Source: Branchiostoma floridae (Eukaryota; Chordata; Leptocardii; Amphioxiformes; Branchiostomatidae). Taken from it: a stretch of DNA of 64,000 nt. Positions 1 through 11,244 of this stretch are shown in pieces; position 1 is the stretch's first letter; every line of letters starts with the position of its first letter. The translations under genes were made by a program, and so were the position numbers. The DNA lies in contig NC_049979.1 of the NCBI RefSeq assembly GCF_000003815.2, positions 32,072,500 through 32,136,499 on the forward strand. Direction: 5' to 3'. The notes below the pieces were generated by a model. It did no database searches, was not told the DNA's origin, and saw only the letters and a program-made list of their open reading frames with translations.

Positions 1-600
1 TGTAGCATATCTTTCATAATTATATATGCATAAATTATGCTGATTTGATGACGTCATCTGCCCAAAATCCAAGATGGCGGATCGTATGGACAGATCAAGA
101 ATAACAAGCTAATTATCCCTTAAAATTTGTAACCACCTGGTATTTTTTCATCAAAAACCGTGTAAATGATTGAATCTAGTCTATTTCCATTGCCCTTTGT
201 GGTTATTTGTTGCAAAAAAATATCTTTAAAAATTCAAGGTGGTCGATATAATATGGCGGACCCCAACTCGTATCTTAGATGTGCATGACGTCATTTTATG
301 ACGTCATTTTGACTTCATCGATGTTGCTATTGTGAACGCAAGTCGTAATAAACATTATTATTCTGTTATCTGCAGTTGCTGTTACATTTTTGTAGCATAA
401 CTTGAAATTGTCTGAGAATACCCTTTTTTTATGGGTCCGGCCAATATAATCAAATTGATGACGTCATAATTAAGTCATCTTACGTCAGCGTTACGTTAAA
501 CATCACATACATGTCAGATATTATGTCGACATTATGACCTAAAATTTGGTGGCCCTACGGTACGTCGTTTTAGAGTTATAGGACTTAAAAGTGGAGGGCC
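1..600. mobile_element. Partial TTAA-family MITE, family B, copy B1
   Basis: The stretch matches the inner and right parts of the other family-B elements, for example 23,850-24,480 and 21,500-21,980. Shared features are an AATTATATATGCATAAATTATGC block, an AAGATGGCGG block, several TGACGTCA sites and a right-hand segment ending in GTGGAGGGCCTC. The left end lies outside the window. The right terminal inverted repeat is missing because the copy stops abruptly at LINE sequence near 600. No protein is encoded. It is a non-autonomous DNA transposon remnant; assignment to piggyBac-like elements rests on complete family members. Confidence 0.7.
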
Positions 601-1690
601 TCAACCCAACTTATATAGCAGAATAACGATTTCCTTATCCACATGATTTCCGCCATTTGATTGGCTTTTGATGCTGTGGATAGAATGTGGTCTTCAAACA
701 TCAAGTTATGGTCTACAGTAATTCCCAGATCATTTTCCTCTTTGTTAAATCTTAGGTACACATTCGCCGCTGACTGGTCAATCATGAGGTATGTAAAATC
801 TGGTTGTTTGGAGCCCACCCTTAAAATAATACATTTGCTGGGGCTTAACTGTTTGCCCATTCTTGTAAGTTGTTAAGGTCTTTCTGTAAGGATTCGCAGT
901 CACTGACGTTGTATACACTTCGATATACTTTCGCGTCATCTGCAAAATGTTTTGATTTACTCTGAACTGCTTCTGGCATGTCGTTAATGAAAAGTTTAAA
1001 TAGAACAGGACCAAGAATACTGCCCTGCGGCACTCCGCTCGTGACATTTACCCAGCTTGAGCGTGCTCCGTTCACGCAAACTCTCTGCTTGCGGTCCGTC
1101 AGGAAAGACCTCACCCATTAAAGCAGACTTTCACAGATCCCATAGCTCTCAACCTGTCTCAGTAGTTTCTCAATCGGCACTGAATCGAAGGCTTTTTGGA
1201 TATCGAGATGAATTACGTCCGCTGGTCAGCCTTGTTCGAGTCAATTCTTCCAGTCGTCAAGACATTCTAGTATCTGTGTAGTCGTGGATCTCCCCGGTAG
1301 AAAGCCATGTTGGTCTCCGCGTAAACAGACTGTGAACTCGCATATGGTTTACAATCTCGTGTCTGATGATGCTTTACAGGATCTTTCCTGTCACTGATGT
1401 TAAGCTCAAAGGTCTATAGTTGCTCGGTAGTTGTTTATTTCCTTTCTTGAATATTGGTGTGATATGTCCGACTTTCCAGTCATTTGGTAACCTCCCCTCT
1501 TGTAGTGACTTATTAAAGATAATGTACGAGCCTTTGCCAGAATATCTGCCAGTTCCTTCAGAATTTTCGGGTGAATCCCGTCTGCACCCATGGTTTTATT
1601 TTGGTTTACCTCTTTAAGTCTCTTGCCAATGTCCTCTACTGACAGTTTGACCTTAGACAACGGTACATCAACTTCATGTTTTCTTGATGT
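601..1690 (-). pseudogene. Reverse transcriptase pseudogene of LINE-1
   Basis: Minus-strand frames give consecutive RT motifs. Near 1,600 there is a segment with NKTMGADGIHPKILKELAD, as in the first RT blocks (lysine, glycine-x-D/S, P..LK). Near 1,110-1,000 are SFLTDRKQRVCVNG and the motif SGVPQGSILGPVLFKLFIND. Near 940 is the catalytic box HFADDAKVYR, still with both aspartates. Near 700 is the DLGITVD block followed by HI..ASKAN. The pieces lie in at least three frames, so indels have destroyed the gene. The C-terminal part beyond the ASKAN block is lost at the junction near 601. It would have copied LINE RNA into DNA at the target site; this copy cannot. Confidence 0.85.
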
Positions 1691-1868
1691 TGGTATGGTG
1701 CCAGTTCTTTCCTTGGTAAATGTACTCCAAAAAAGTATTTACTAATAGAGTTTCTGATTTTTCTCTGTCTGTTTGTGCAATTTAATTTCCATCGTTTTGT
1801 TCTGGGATACTCTCTCTTGTCTTAGATTTACTATTTACGTATTTCTCTAGAACAGTTTTGAATTTCCC

Positions 1869-2691
1869 TTAATGTTGTATGCCATTTCTTTCTCGTAGTT
1901 TTTTTGCTGCTTTTCTGGCTGCCCAGCGAGCCTGGTTCCTCGCATTCGTATATTTCTTGTTGTCTTTTGATTCTTGATATTTCTTCCAAGCTTTTTGTTT
2001 TTTGTTCGGCTTACTTTTGAGGTCCCTGTTTCTCCATGGTAGATCCTCTTTGCTTTTTAAGGCCGCTTTAGGTATACAATTATCTGAAGCGTCTCTTACC
2101 ATGTTAGCAAAAAGTAGCCAACTTTCTTTTACCGTTTTACCCAGTAGGAGTTCTTCCCAGTCAGTATCAAGTTCATGTGCCATATGTTGATAGCCCCCCT
2201 TGTTGTACTTAAAGTGCTCTGGTCTAGTTTGTGACCTCTCAACATAGCACTTGAACGTGAATGACAACACAACATGATCACTCTTCTCAAAAGGTGAACT
2301 TGTCTTTATGTCTTTTACCATGTGTCCTTTATTGGTTAATATCAGGTCAAGTGTGTTACTTTCTTGAAACGGCCTATGTCTTGTAGGGACTGACACATGT
2401 TGGAAAATATAGGAGTCTCTCGTGGCTTCGAGAAATTTACTCCCTTCAATGTTGACCAAGCGCAGCTTCCCCTCACCATCCCTCCAAGTAATGTCATGGT
2501 ACTTAAAATCTCCTAGAAGCAGCACATGGGTGTATTTCTCGAGGCTGCAATTATTTAGTATGTTATTCAGATTCTCATTGTTTGCCATGGTTGAGTTAGG
2601 ACTCCTGTTTATTGCCATGATTAGTACTTTGTCGTTCTGATGGAGCTTTACTTCTTCTATCACTGCTTCCTTTACTCTCCTTCTGTCCTGT
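1869..2691 (-). pseudogene. LINE endonuclease, C-terminal half (pseudogene)
   Basis: A 264-codon open stretch on the minus strand carries the second half of an exonuclease-endonuclease-phosphatase domain. Visible blocks are LIMAINRSPNS (usual YRPPNS region), HVLLLGDFKYHDITW (the GDFN-x-x-I-x-W motif), TLDLILTN (the LDL(I/V)-T block) and KSDHVVLSFTF (the SDH catalytic motif). The basic C-terminal stretch is typical of the linker before the RT. The N-terminal half of the same domain lies at 4,830-4,468, on the far side of a 1.76-kb insertion. Across the insertion the two halves are also one base out of frame. This endonuclease would nick the target DNA to prime reverse transcription. Confidence 0.85.
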
Positions 2692-2700
2692 CCGCTGCAC

Positions 2701-4458
2701 TAGTCTGTGTAACGCAAACTCCGCCATCCGGAGCTGGTAGCCTCCTCCCCGCGGAGTTTGTGCGCCGCTGGCTATAAGCCCAGGGAACCGTTGTGGAATG
2801 TTTCAACACCAAAGGTGGGCCTGGATTCTAGTCGAGCCCCTGTTACCATGGTAACTAACTTGTTAACGCTGTCACCGCTGGCGCCACGGGCCATGGCCGG
2901 CCAGACAGGGGGGCGGTGATAGCCCGGGTGCGAAATGTGATCATCCCGCACACACCCTGCTTGTTTGTTTACTCTAAATCCATTTAATCTTGCGTTTAGA
3001 AATTATAGTGTTTGGGGGAAAATTAATTTTAGCGATGTGAAGGCGGAATATGACTCGGTAGTTTACAGGCCTAAAGTCCGAAAATACATGAATAGAAATA
3101 GAATACACGCCGGCGGTGTGTGTGGTTCTGAATAACAAACAAGTACCGTACCGACGCGGTGAATTCAAAACGCGCTTGACGGCCGCCGACTCTGGCCCGC
3201 TAAATCTGGCGGACACTGCCGACCCAACGACGACAACAATAGATTTGATACTGCTGTCGAGAAAGCCATACAGGCGGCGAGCAGCGCGCTAGCGAGAGAC
3301 TGAAATGAAACGGGAACCACCATAGTCCGGAATCAGGACCAAGATTGCGAACTTGCATTTTGGCAGCAAAAACTCGGGAGGGACGTCAGCGAATCTCGAA
3401 TCGGCCTCGCATTCCACCAAGAACCGAAGAAGACGTTTCTGGAAGAAGTCGCCCGCCCGTCATGGAACAATCAAGATCGCAAACTTTTCACGCAAAAACA
3501 TCGCCAGACTCTTGAAGGTTGCCGACCTCGCTTCGCGCATTGCGAAATATGTGAGATTCATGCGGCAGCTACAGCTACAGCCAGGGAATGAGGGATGGCG
3601 CCATCTTGAAAATTTGATTGTTGTTTGTACGCTGGGGTGGCGGCGAATTCTTGTAATGAAGGTTTGATTCCGATTTGTTTGCAGCTCACAAAAAAAACGC
3701 CTTACATATAGCGCTTTGACGCCATGAATTTGACTGTATTTCTGCCGAGAAATTCGTGGGTTTACACCAATTTTTTTATCAGCGTCTTGTGTAACATCGT
3801 AGCACAACGTGAATGCCGTAACCATTTTCTATATTTTATGGGCAAACTTCTAAATCGTAGCGTAAAATAACATTGATAAATACCATTGTGAAAAATTATA
3901 TGCAGCAAAGTTCAGCTCGTAACAAATTTGTGTTATTTGCTAACGAAAGTATATGTACTTTCAGCCTTTTCACTTCATTATGTAAAAGAACGACGACTAA
4001 CTTTCCAGTTAGATAAAATGTTTGATTTTTTGAAGATCAACGCACTTCTTGTTCCTGTGTGAATTACTTGTGTAATGTGTGCATGTTTTGTAAAGGATAG
4101 AGCTTGATCATGAACGTATAAACATGATTAACCACCAACATGATGCAGTGTTTACCGCGAGTCCTCTCCATAAGCTTGACAACAAAAAACAAGGGAAACT
4201 TGTCCCCAGTCCCCGTCTAAATCAAATAGATCGCCAACAGATATGACCCGTGCCGATGTCAATCACCTGCAAAGCAACGCCACCCGATCTCCAGCAACTG
4301 AAGGCCGGCAGTGCGGCGAGGGGATGACGATTGCATGTAATTATCCATATATGGAAAATAAGCGGGTAAGCGTATTCCCTCGTTTTAGCCGCGGTCCCCA
4401 TCAAGCTGATCGGCGCGGCAATTACGACGGGCCTGAGAAGCGCGATTAAATCAGGCTA
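2701..4458. mobile_element. 1,758-bp insertion with 9-bp target duplication
   Basis: The nine bases CCGCTGCAC occur at 2,692-2,700 and again at 4,459-4,467, flanking sequence that splits the LINE endonuclease. Conceptual removal brings the two endonuclease halves together with only a one-base frame difference, so this is a later insertion. The ends read TAGTCTG at the left and, inverted, TAGCCTG at the right, a short imperfect inverted repeat. There is no transposase-like frame; frames at 3,353-3,825 on both strands match nothing I recognise. A 9-bp duplication is typical of Mutator-like elements, but those usually have long inverted repeats, so the superfamily stays open. GC content is higher than in the neighbourhood near 2,700-2,960. 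Confidence 0.7.
2715..2760. repeat. Subterminal inverted repeat inside the 1.76-kb insertion
   Basis: CAAACTCCGC at 2,715-2,724 is perfectly complementary to GCGGAGTTTG at 2,751-2,760. This is a 10-bp stem with a 26-base spacer, lying 14 bases inside the left end of the inserted element. A smaller dyad (CTCCG/CGGAG) overlaps it. Subterminal dyads like this are common transposase-binding or foldback features; the function here is inferred. Confidence 0.6.
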
Positions 4459-4467
4459 CCGCTGCAC

Positions 4468-4830
4468 CAGCTACTAGGTTACTTTTGACGTTAACTGCAA
4501 TCCCTCGCACTCCCTCTTTAATTGCGTTTGTAAATACAGTGTAATCTGGTATTTGCAAATCAGCTGGTGACATTTGGAATCTATAGTTTTTCGGGTTTGT
4601 TTCTGTCGTTACTATAATATCGGGTGTCTCATCATCTATCAATGCAATATACTCTGCTTTCTTGTTGGTTAGACAGTCAATGTTGGTGAAGATTACCTTA
4701 ATCTCTGACCTTATCATACTCTTATTGTCTTGCTCTCTGAAGTATTCAGGCCGTTTGTTCATGCTTCGTTCCGTTTGGGGAAACCTGCCGCCTACGGAAT
4801 TTGGGTTGTTGAGAAAATCTTCATTTTTCT
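4468..4830 (-). pseudogene. LINE endonuclease, N-terminal half (pseudogene)
   Basis: The minus-strand frame contains KVIFTNIDCLTNKKAEY (usual 'N-ax-L..K..EL' start of LINE endonucleases), then PDIIVTTETNP (the catalytic glutamate block, usually I-x-LTETW), a Y-x-V/F block and GVRGIAVNVKSN (the GG-v-A-i-y-v block). The frame ends at a stop just inside the 1.76-kb insertion. An upstream in-frame extension to about 4,970 runs into TTAA-element sequence and is not part of the LINE protein. Together with 1,869-2,691 it makes up one endonuclease domain. Confidence 0.8.
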
Positions 4831-4890
4831 TTTTTATTTGAGACAGTTTCAGTGTTGTACCAATCTTTGTTAAAAAAAAAAAAAACTTAG

Positions 4891-5020
4891 AAAAATGGTA
4901 TAAGACACATGGACTGACAAAGTCACGGAAGAAATGTTTCTTCAGATTGAAAATGTCCATATGGCACTTCAAGCTGTACGCCTGGGGTCCAAATGGAAAC
5001 CCACTTGGGTTTTGGAGGGT
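4891..5020. mobile_element. Right end of TTAA-family element, family A, copy A1
   Basis: The last ~130 bases before TTAA at 5,017-5,020 match the terminus of the family-A copy at 19,466-20,418 in inverted orientation. They share ATAAGACA..TTGACTGA..AAGT, GGCACTTCAA..TGTACGCCTGGGGTCCAAATGG and a final GGAGGG before TTAA. Minisatellite sequence resumes immediately after TTAA, so A1 inserted into the array. Its left part has been replaced by the LINE. Confidence 0.7.
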
Positions 5021-5238
5021 TAAACATTACACTTGACATCTTACAGACACGGCCTTTACAAACTAACTGGTTAAGAGAAAAACGGAGGGTTTTTTCGACA
5101 CGGCTATTACAAAAACACAGGTTGTAAGAGAAAAACAGGGTATTTTCTCCAAACCTTACACTTTACATCTTACAGACACGGCTTTAACAAGCACACATGT
5201 TCCGAGGATAAATCAGAGGATTCTTTTCCAAACCTTAA

Positions 5239-5822
5239 CCCTATCTAGACCAGGGGGGGGGGGGCTAAAAGTGCCTGCGCCAACTTTGACGTCATATAAC
5301 TGGCGAACGACGTGTGCTAGAACTACGAAACCTGGTGACTTTTCCTAAAATATTGTAGGCAACAATTCTGTGGAAAAAAAATTAGTTTGTAAAACACAAT
5401 CACTTGATCATTTTAGTCCATTTCTATTGGGTTTTGGGGTTCCTAGATGGCGGACAAATTACGTCATTTTCTGACGTCATATAGACGTCAGTGTCGTCGT
5501 CATTGCCAACAAAAGACTTAGCAGACTTAGACACTTATAAGATAAGCTTTATAGTCATCATTTGGTTCCATTAATTTAAGTATAGCGGAAATTTCATGTT
5601 TTGACGATTTTAGCCCATAATATGACATTATGACGTCATAATGTCATTTTACGTCATAACGATACCAAAAATACAGAAAATATTAAACTTCACTAGTACA
5701 TCATCCCCTCTAAATTAACTGATCTTAACCCAAGCCGTTTTGAAATTAAGAAGGGGGGGGGGGTCAAAAGAGCCCCCCCCCCCTGGTCCCAGGAATCCCA
5801 ATAAAGCCTTGTGTAGAAAGGG
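5239..5822. mobile_element. TTAA-family MITE, family B, copy B2
   Basis: TTAA at 5,235-5,238 and 5,823-5,826 flanks a 584-bp element beginning CCCTATCTAGACC and ending with GTGTAGAAAGGG. A poly-G run near the left end (5,249-5,260) is mirrored by poly-C near the right end. The interior holds a CTTGTGCTAGAAC-like block (here GTGTGCTAGAAC), AGATGGCGGAC and TGACGTCAT sites. There is no coding capacity. It sits in the minisatellite, with TTAAACTTTTCATC resuming the unit. TTAA duplication plus CCC termini fit piggyBac-like transposons. Confidence 0.8.
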
Positions 5823-6117
5823 TTAAACTTTTCATCTAATAGACACAGTTTATACAAACACACAGGTTCCGAAAAAAACGAGGGATTTTATATAACCATT
5901 GCACCTTAAATCTTACAGACATGGCAATAACAAACAAACTGGTTCCGAGATTTAAAAAAAAAAACGAGTTTTTCTAAACTTTATTAAGGATTTTATTCAT
6001 ACGTTAATGTTTTAATCTTACGATCACGGCTATACAAACAGATTTGTAAAAAATGGTGAATTTTATTTCCAAACCTTATTAGAAGAGAAAAAACAGAGGA
6101 TGTTTATTATGCCTTGA

Positions 6118-6944
6118 CCCTATCCAGACTTTAGGGATGGGGGGAAGAGCCCGCACCAACAATGACGCTGTATAGCTCCCAAACGGTTTGTGCTAGAACA
6201 ACCAAACTTGGTGACTCTTCCTAGAATATTGTTGACAACAATATACCAAAAAATTGAGTAAGAAATTTTTTTAAGGCAAATTTTGCAATCTATAATTTTA
6301 GGAAACAATGGGATTTTAAGATTATATTGGCCTCTTTTTATTTATCTTTAATATCTAACATATCTATTTTAACATGTATAATTAAATAGTCATAAATTAT
6401 TGTAATGAGATTACGTAATTGGTCAAAATCTAAGATGGCCGACAATATCATGATGATAACCAGCTTTTTTTCACTCGGATTTAATCACTACTTGCTATTT
6501 TTCTTACAAGTTCAATCAATTTTCATGAGGTTTTAGCGTTATATGTTGACAAAAATGTATTTTACGACATTTAAGGTTGATAATCCAAGATGGTGGATAG
6601 CTAAACAACAGATGACGTCGTTGAGTCCACTTTTGGCAACATTAGTATTTTAACACTTAGATATTGATAAGAAACCATTATTGGTAACTTTTATTGTAAA
6701 ATATTTAGGTATTAGGCAAACAATCAATAAAGGACCTCAAAAAATACGTCATATAACGTCATATAACGTCATAATGATAGAAGAATTTTTACAAATTATA
6801 AAACTCAACAAACAAATCACCCACTGCAAATATGGTTATCGTACAGTAAGCCGTTTTCCAAAGACAAAGGGGAGGGTGGGGGAAAATGAGACCCCACCCC
6901 ATCCCCCCTCCCCCTAGTCCAAAGATTGCCCAGTCTGGATTGGG
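6118..6944. mobile_element. TTAA-family MITE, family B, copy B3
   Basis: An 827-bp element in the minisatellite. The left terminus is CCCTATCCAGACT and the right terminus, inverted, is CCCAATCCAGACTGG. The flanking target sites have decayed to TTGA (left) and ATAA (right). The interior has the CCAAACTTGGTGACTCTTCC block, AAGATGGCCGAC and ACGTCATATAACGTCA, shared with other family-B members. G-rich and C-rich runs lie near the two ends. It is non-coding. Confidence 0.75.
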
Positions 6945-7294
6945 ATAACTTTACATCTTACAGACACGGCTATCACAAACATAACGCTTGATATCTTATA
7001 GACACGGCTATTACAAACGAATAGGTTCCGAGAAAAAAATTCGGAGGACATTCTTTAAATATTACAATTTACTTCTTACGGACACGGCTTTTACAAACAC
7101 AGAGGTAAAAAAAACGGTATATTTTATTAAAAAAATACACTTTACTGACACATCTTACAGACACGTCTTTAACAAACATGCAGGTTCTAAAAAACGGAGG
7201 GTCTTATCGAAACATAACACTTAAATTCTTACAGACACGGCTATTACAAACATAGTATTTCAGATAAAAACGGAGGATTTTCTCACAACCTTAA

Positions 7295-8233
7295 CCCTCA
7301 AACCATCGTACGGGGTCAAAATGACCCCAGACGTATATCAATAAAAATTGCGCAATAATGACAGTTCTGGTTGAAAACAAGTTTCCTCCCATGAGTTTGT
7401 ATGTATATATGTCTTATAACTTCTCATACGTTTCTACCGAGATTGGCTCATTGTTGATTAAGTTTTCATGGAAAGTTAATGTATGGTCCAGTGGGGTCAA
7501 ATCTGACCCCGGCATTTTTTAAACAAACTTTTGCGACCTACGCCTTAACTTCTTATTGTATAATCACCAAATTTTCAGAGAATAGTATACACGTGCAACG
7601 TAATTATGATAACAACTTTTGTGTCATTCTCGTGTTTTATGGCGACGCTATGACCTCATTTAGCTTAAATTGGCCGCCATCTTGGGTTTTGACTGATGAC
7701 GCCATCAAATTAGCATAGATTATGAATATTAGATTACGAAATTTACGTTGAATTTCATAAGATGGCATGAACAAGTGCGGTTTGCCAAGAAAATCTTTAA
7801 ACTTGAATGTTTAAGCCAAAATTAGACAATTCCATAATAAATATGCCTGTCAGAATTCCGTTCCCATGGCAACATGGAAAATTATGAACTTTTTTTTTTC
7901 ATTTAGATTGCTTGCTATCAATATTTTCTCAAAAAGGACCTAGTTCGGTGATGGCATAAGCTATTCGGTGGCTATGTGACTTTGAAGTTGCTAACTGGTC
8001 TGAATAACGTTAGTGAAAAATGTGGTCCTCATGATTGCATAAATTATGATAATGAGCTGTAGTTATTCTCACCTAATCATGTCAAACTGTCCCACATAAA
8101 TTAATGAAGCTATACATATATACAAATCACAAGAAGAGTCACCAAGCAAACTGTATTTGTACCAAAATTTATGGGGTCAGTTTTGACCCAATACTGTAAT
8201 CTACGTCACAAAAAAGTAAGGGTGGTTTGAGGA
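7295..8233. mobile_element. TTAA-family MITE, family A, copy A2
   Basis: TTAA at 7,291-7,294 precedes CCCTCAAACCATCGTACGGG; the right end is GGTGGTTTGAGGA followed by TTAG. Three dyads of the GGGGTCA..TGACCCC type lie at 7,312-7,328, 7,493-7,510 and 8,173-8,189. The interior has a GGCCGCCATCTTGG block and a TGATGACG(C/T)CATCAAATTAGCATA block. The right end abuts family-B copy B4 directly, with only TTAG between them. It is non-coding and non-autonomous. Confidence 0.8.
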
Positions 8234-8237
8234 TTAG

Positions 8238-9120
8238 CCCTATCCAGACCGGGCTTTTTTGGGATCGGGGTGGGATCTTTTGACCCCCTCTTCGTAATTT
8301 CAAAACGGCTTAAGTTACGATCACCAAATTTGGAGAGGATTATGTACTAGTAAAGTTTTATATATTCTGTAAGTTTGGTATCGTTATAACGTAATATGAC
8401 GTAATTATGACGTCATAATGTCATTTTTTAGGCTAAAATCGTCTACATTTGAAATTTCCGCTATACTTAAAGGTATTTAAGAAAACTGTGACTATAAAGG
8501 TTATCGTATTGATGTCTAAGTCTGCAAAAACTATTGTTGCCAATGACGACGACACTTGTCCGTCATTTGTCCGCCATCTTGGATTAACATGCTTGAATTT
8601 TCTAAAATACGATTTTTTCCACATCATCATCATCGTTCGGCTGCAGCGCAGACGACTGCAAGCCTTCTAAACATATAACCCCAAAACCCAATGGAAGTGG
8701 ACTTAAAAGGTTCAAATGATTGTGTTTTGTAAGAAAATAAAAGATTTTGACGGAATTTGAGTAAAAATAACATGTATTTATCGTTAAAAATGGCATTGTC
8801 CGCCATCTTGGATTTTGACCCATGACGTCACCAAATTAGCATAAATTATGAATAATTAATTAGAAATGTAACTTAAGATTACACAGGATCTTAATGATAT
8901 AGATAAACAAGTTTGGTTTAGCAATAAAACTATGAAATCCCATAATTCAAACTGAAATTAGTAAATTTGGTAAAATATGCCATGGCAACACGAAAAATCA
9001 CAAGCTAAAATTTTTTCGCAGAATTGTTGCTAACAATATTTTGGGAAAAGTCGCCAAGTTTCGTAGTTTTAGCACACGTCGTTCAGCAGTTATCCTACGT
9101 CAAAGTTGGTCTGGATAGGG
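8238..9120. mobile_element. TTAA-family MITE, family B, copy B4
   Basis: The element begins CCCTATCCAGACCGGGC right after TTAG and ends TTGGTCTGGATAGGG before TTAA at 9,121-9,124. The terminal repeats match over CCCTATCCAGACC. The interior has TGACGTCATAATGTCATTTT, GTCCGCCATCTTGGAT (twice) and CATGACGTCACCAAATTAGC. After TTAA the minisatellite resumes as ACTTCACATCTTTCTCACACGG. No protein is encoded. Confidence 0.85.
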
Positions 9121-10196
9121 TTAAACTTCACATCTTTCTCACACGGCTTTTACAAAAAACGCGAGTTCTGAAAATAAAAAAACAGATTATTTTCTAAGAA
9201 ACCTAACACTTTACATCTTAAAGACCGGCTATTACAAACGACTTTCTCCAAATCTTGCACTTTACATTTTACAGACACACAAGTTCCGAGAGAAATTCAG
9301 AGGGTTTTTTTTCCAAACCTTACACTTCCGACACGGCTATTACAAACACACAGGTTCCGAGAGAAAAACGGAGGAATTTTTCCAAACATTACACTTTTAG
9401 TTCGTATGTACAGAGGCGGCTTTTACAAACACCCAGGTTCCCCTTTAAAAAAGGAGGATTTTATTCATACTTTTCTCTTTTAATCTTACGGTTACGGCTA
9501 TTACAAACACACGATTTCTGCGATAAAAGGTGGATTTTTTTTCCAAACCTTAAATTATCTTAAACATCTTATAGACATAGCTATTACAAACACACATGTT
9601 TTGAGAGAAAAACAGAGAATATTTTCCATTCCTTGCACTTCACATGTCACAGACATGGCTTTTACCTACACATGGGTTCCGAAAAACGTTTAAACGATGC
9701 AAATTTAATCTAACAGACAAGGCTATAACAAACACACAGGATCAAAGAGAAATACGGAGGACTTAAAAAAAAAAACGTTATACTTTCCATCTTACAGACA
9801 AGGCTTTTGCAAACACGTCCGGCTTTAAGAAAAAAGCAGACTATTTTCTTCAAACCTTGCAATATATATCTTACAGACACGGATTTCACACCAAAAAATT
9901 GCGAGAAAAAAACGGAGGATTTAAACCAAACGTTAGATTTTTAATCTTAAAAACAAGGGTTTTAAAAAAATACACAGGTTCCCAGAAAAAAAAAAAACGA
10001 GTATTTTTTACAAGCAAACAGGTTTTTTGAGTAAAAACTTAAATTTTACATCTTAAAGACACGGCTTTTCGAAACACACAGGTTACCCCAGAAACGGAGG
10101 ATTTTATCTAAACAATAAATTTTACATCTTACAGACACGGCTCTTACAAACATACAGGTTCTGAATAGAAAATAGAGGATTTTATCCAAACCTTAA

Positions 10197-10946
10197 CCTT
10201 ATTCAGACCTTATTTAGCCCGTGCAAACTTTGATGTCCTATAAGGTCAGAACGGCTGACGCTTGATCCACCAAACTTGGTAAGTTTTCCTAAAATATAGT
10301 TTGCAATAATTTCACTAAGCTTGACAAATTTTTAATTTTTTCGTGTTGCCATGGCAACCGTTTGTTGACAGGCAGTTTTGCAAAAAAAATGCAAATTTCG
10401 GTTCTAACAATGTATGTATTTTTACGTTTATTTGCTATATTACTTCTATTTTGTTACATAAATAAAATCATATGTTATGTATCATATCTTTCATAATTAT
10501 ATATGCAAAAAAAGCTAATTAAATGACGTCATCAGCCAAACATTCAAGATGGCGGACCATTTTGCCAGATCACGAATATCAACCTAATTATCCCTTACAA
10601 CTATTAACTACCTGGTATTTTTTCATCAAAAACAATCTAAATGAAATATTTTGTCTGTTCCCATTGCCTTTTGTGATTATTCGTTGCGTTACATTTTTCA
10701 CGGAGCACAACTTGAAGTTGAATACCCTTTTTCCATGGGTTCCGGGTCCGGCCAATACAATCAATTTGATGACGTCATAATTACGTCTCATTAAGTCATC
10801 GTAACGACAAACGTCTTATACAGGTCAGAAATGATATCTATATCATTTCCTTAAAATAATGATAACCCATCGACACGTCTTTCAAGAGTTATAGGACTTA
10901 GAAGTGGAGAGCCTCAAAAGCCACCAGCGCCCCCTCCTGAATAGGG
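10197..10946. mobile_element. TTAA-family MITE, family B, copy B5
   Basis: TTAA at 10,193-10,196 and 10,947-10,950 bounds 750 bp beginning CCTTATTCAGACC and ending CTCCTGAATAGGG. The interior resembles B1, B7 and B8: ATATATGCA, TGACGTCATCAGCCAAACAT, AAGATGGCGGACC and GTCCGGCCAATACAATCAA. The minisatellite resumes at TTAAACTTCATATATTTCTG. It is non-coding. Confidence 0.8.
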
Positions 10947-11244
10947 TTAAACTTCATATATTTCTGACACGGCTATAACAAATTCACACAATCTGAGAGA
11001 AAAAACAGAGCATTTTCTCCAAACCTTACAATTAACGGGTGAAAAAAACCCGAAGGATTTTGTCAAAATACTACACTTAACATTTTACAGACACGTCTAT
11101 TGCAAACACACAGGCTTGGAGAAAAAAGCAGAATATTATCTCTAAACATTGCATTATATATCTTACAGACACGGCTTTTACAAAAATAAAAAATACTGGT
11201 TTTAAGGAAAAACGGAGGATTTAAACGAAACATTAGACTTTTAA

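Larger units (their letters stand above)
601..4890 (-). mobile_element. Degenerate CR1-like LINE (LINE-1 of window), interrupted
   Basis: Read on the minus strand, this is an endonuclease-reverse transcriptase non-LTR retrotransposon. The order from high to low coordinates is the apurinic-type endonuclease N-half (about 4,830-4,468), a foreign insertion (2,701-4,458), the endonuclease C-half (2,691-1,869) and the reverse transcriptase (about 1,690-601). It has frameshifts and stop codons throughout. The 5' side is truncated near 4,890, where a family-A TTAA element begins. The 3' side lacks the RT thumb and C-terminus and stops near 601 against a family-B element. The two flanks belong to different MITE families, so this is not a simple insertion into one target. 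The clade call (CR1-like) comes from RT motif style only. Confidence 0.85.

Noticed and set aside
3353-3825. Opposite-strand frames of 104 and 121 codons inside the 1.76-kb insertion as a possible transposase
   Set aside because: They overlap on opposite strands, are far shorter than any transposase and show no catalytic motif.
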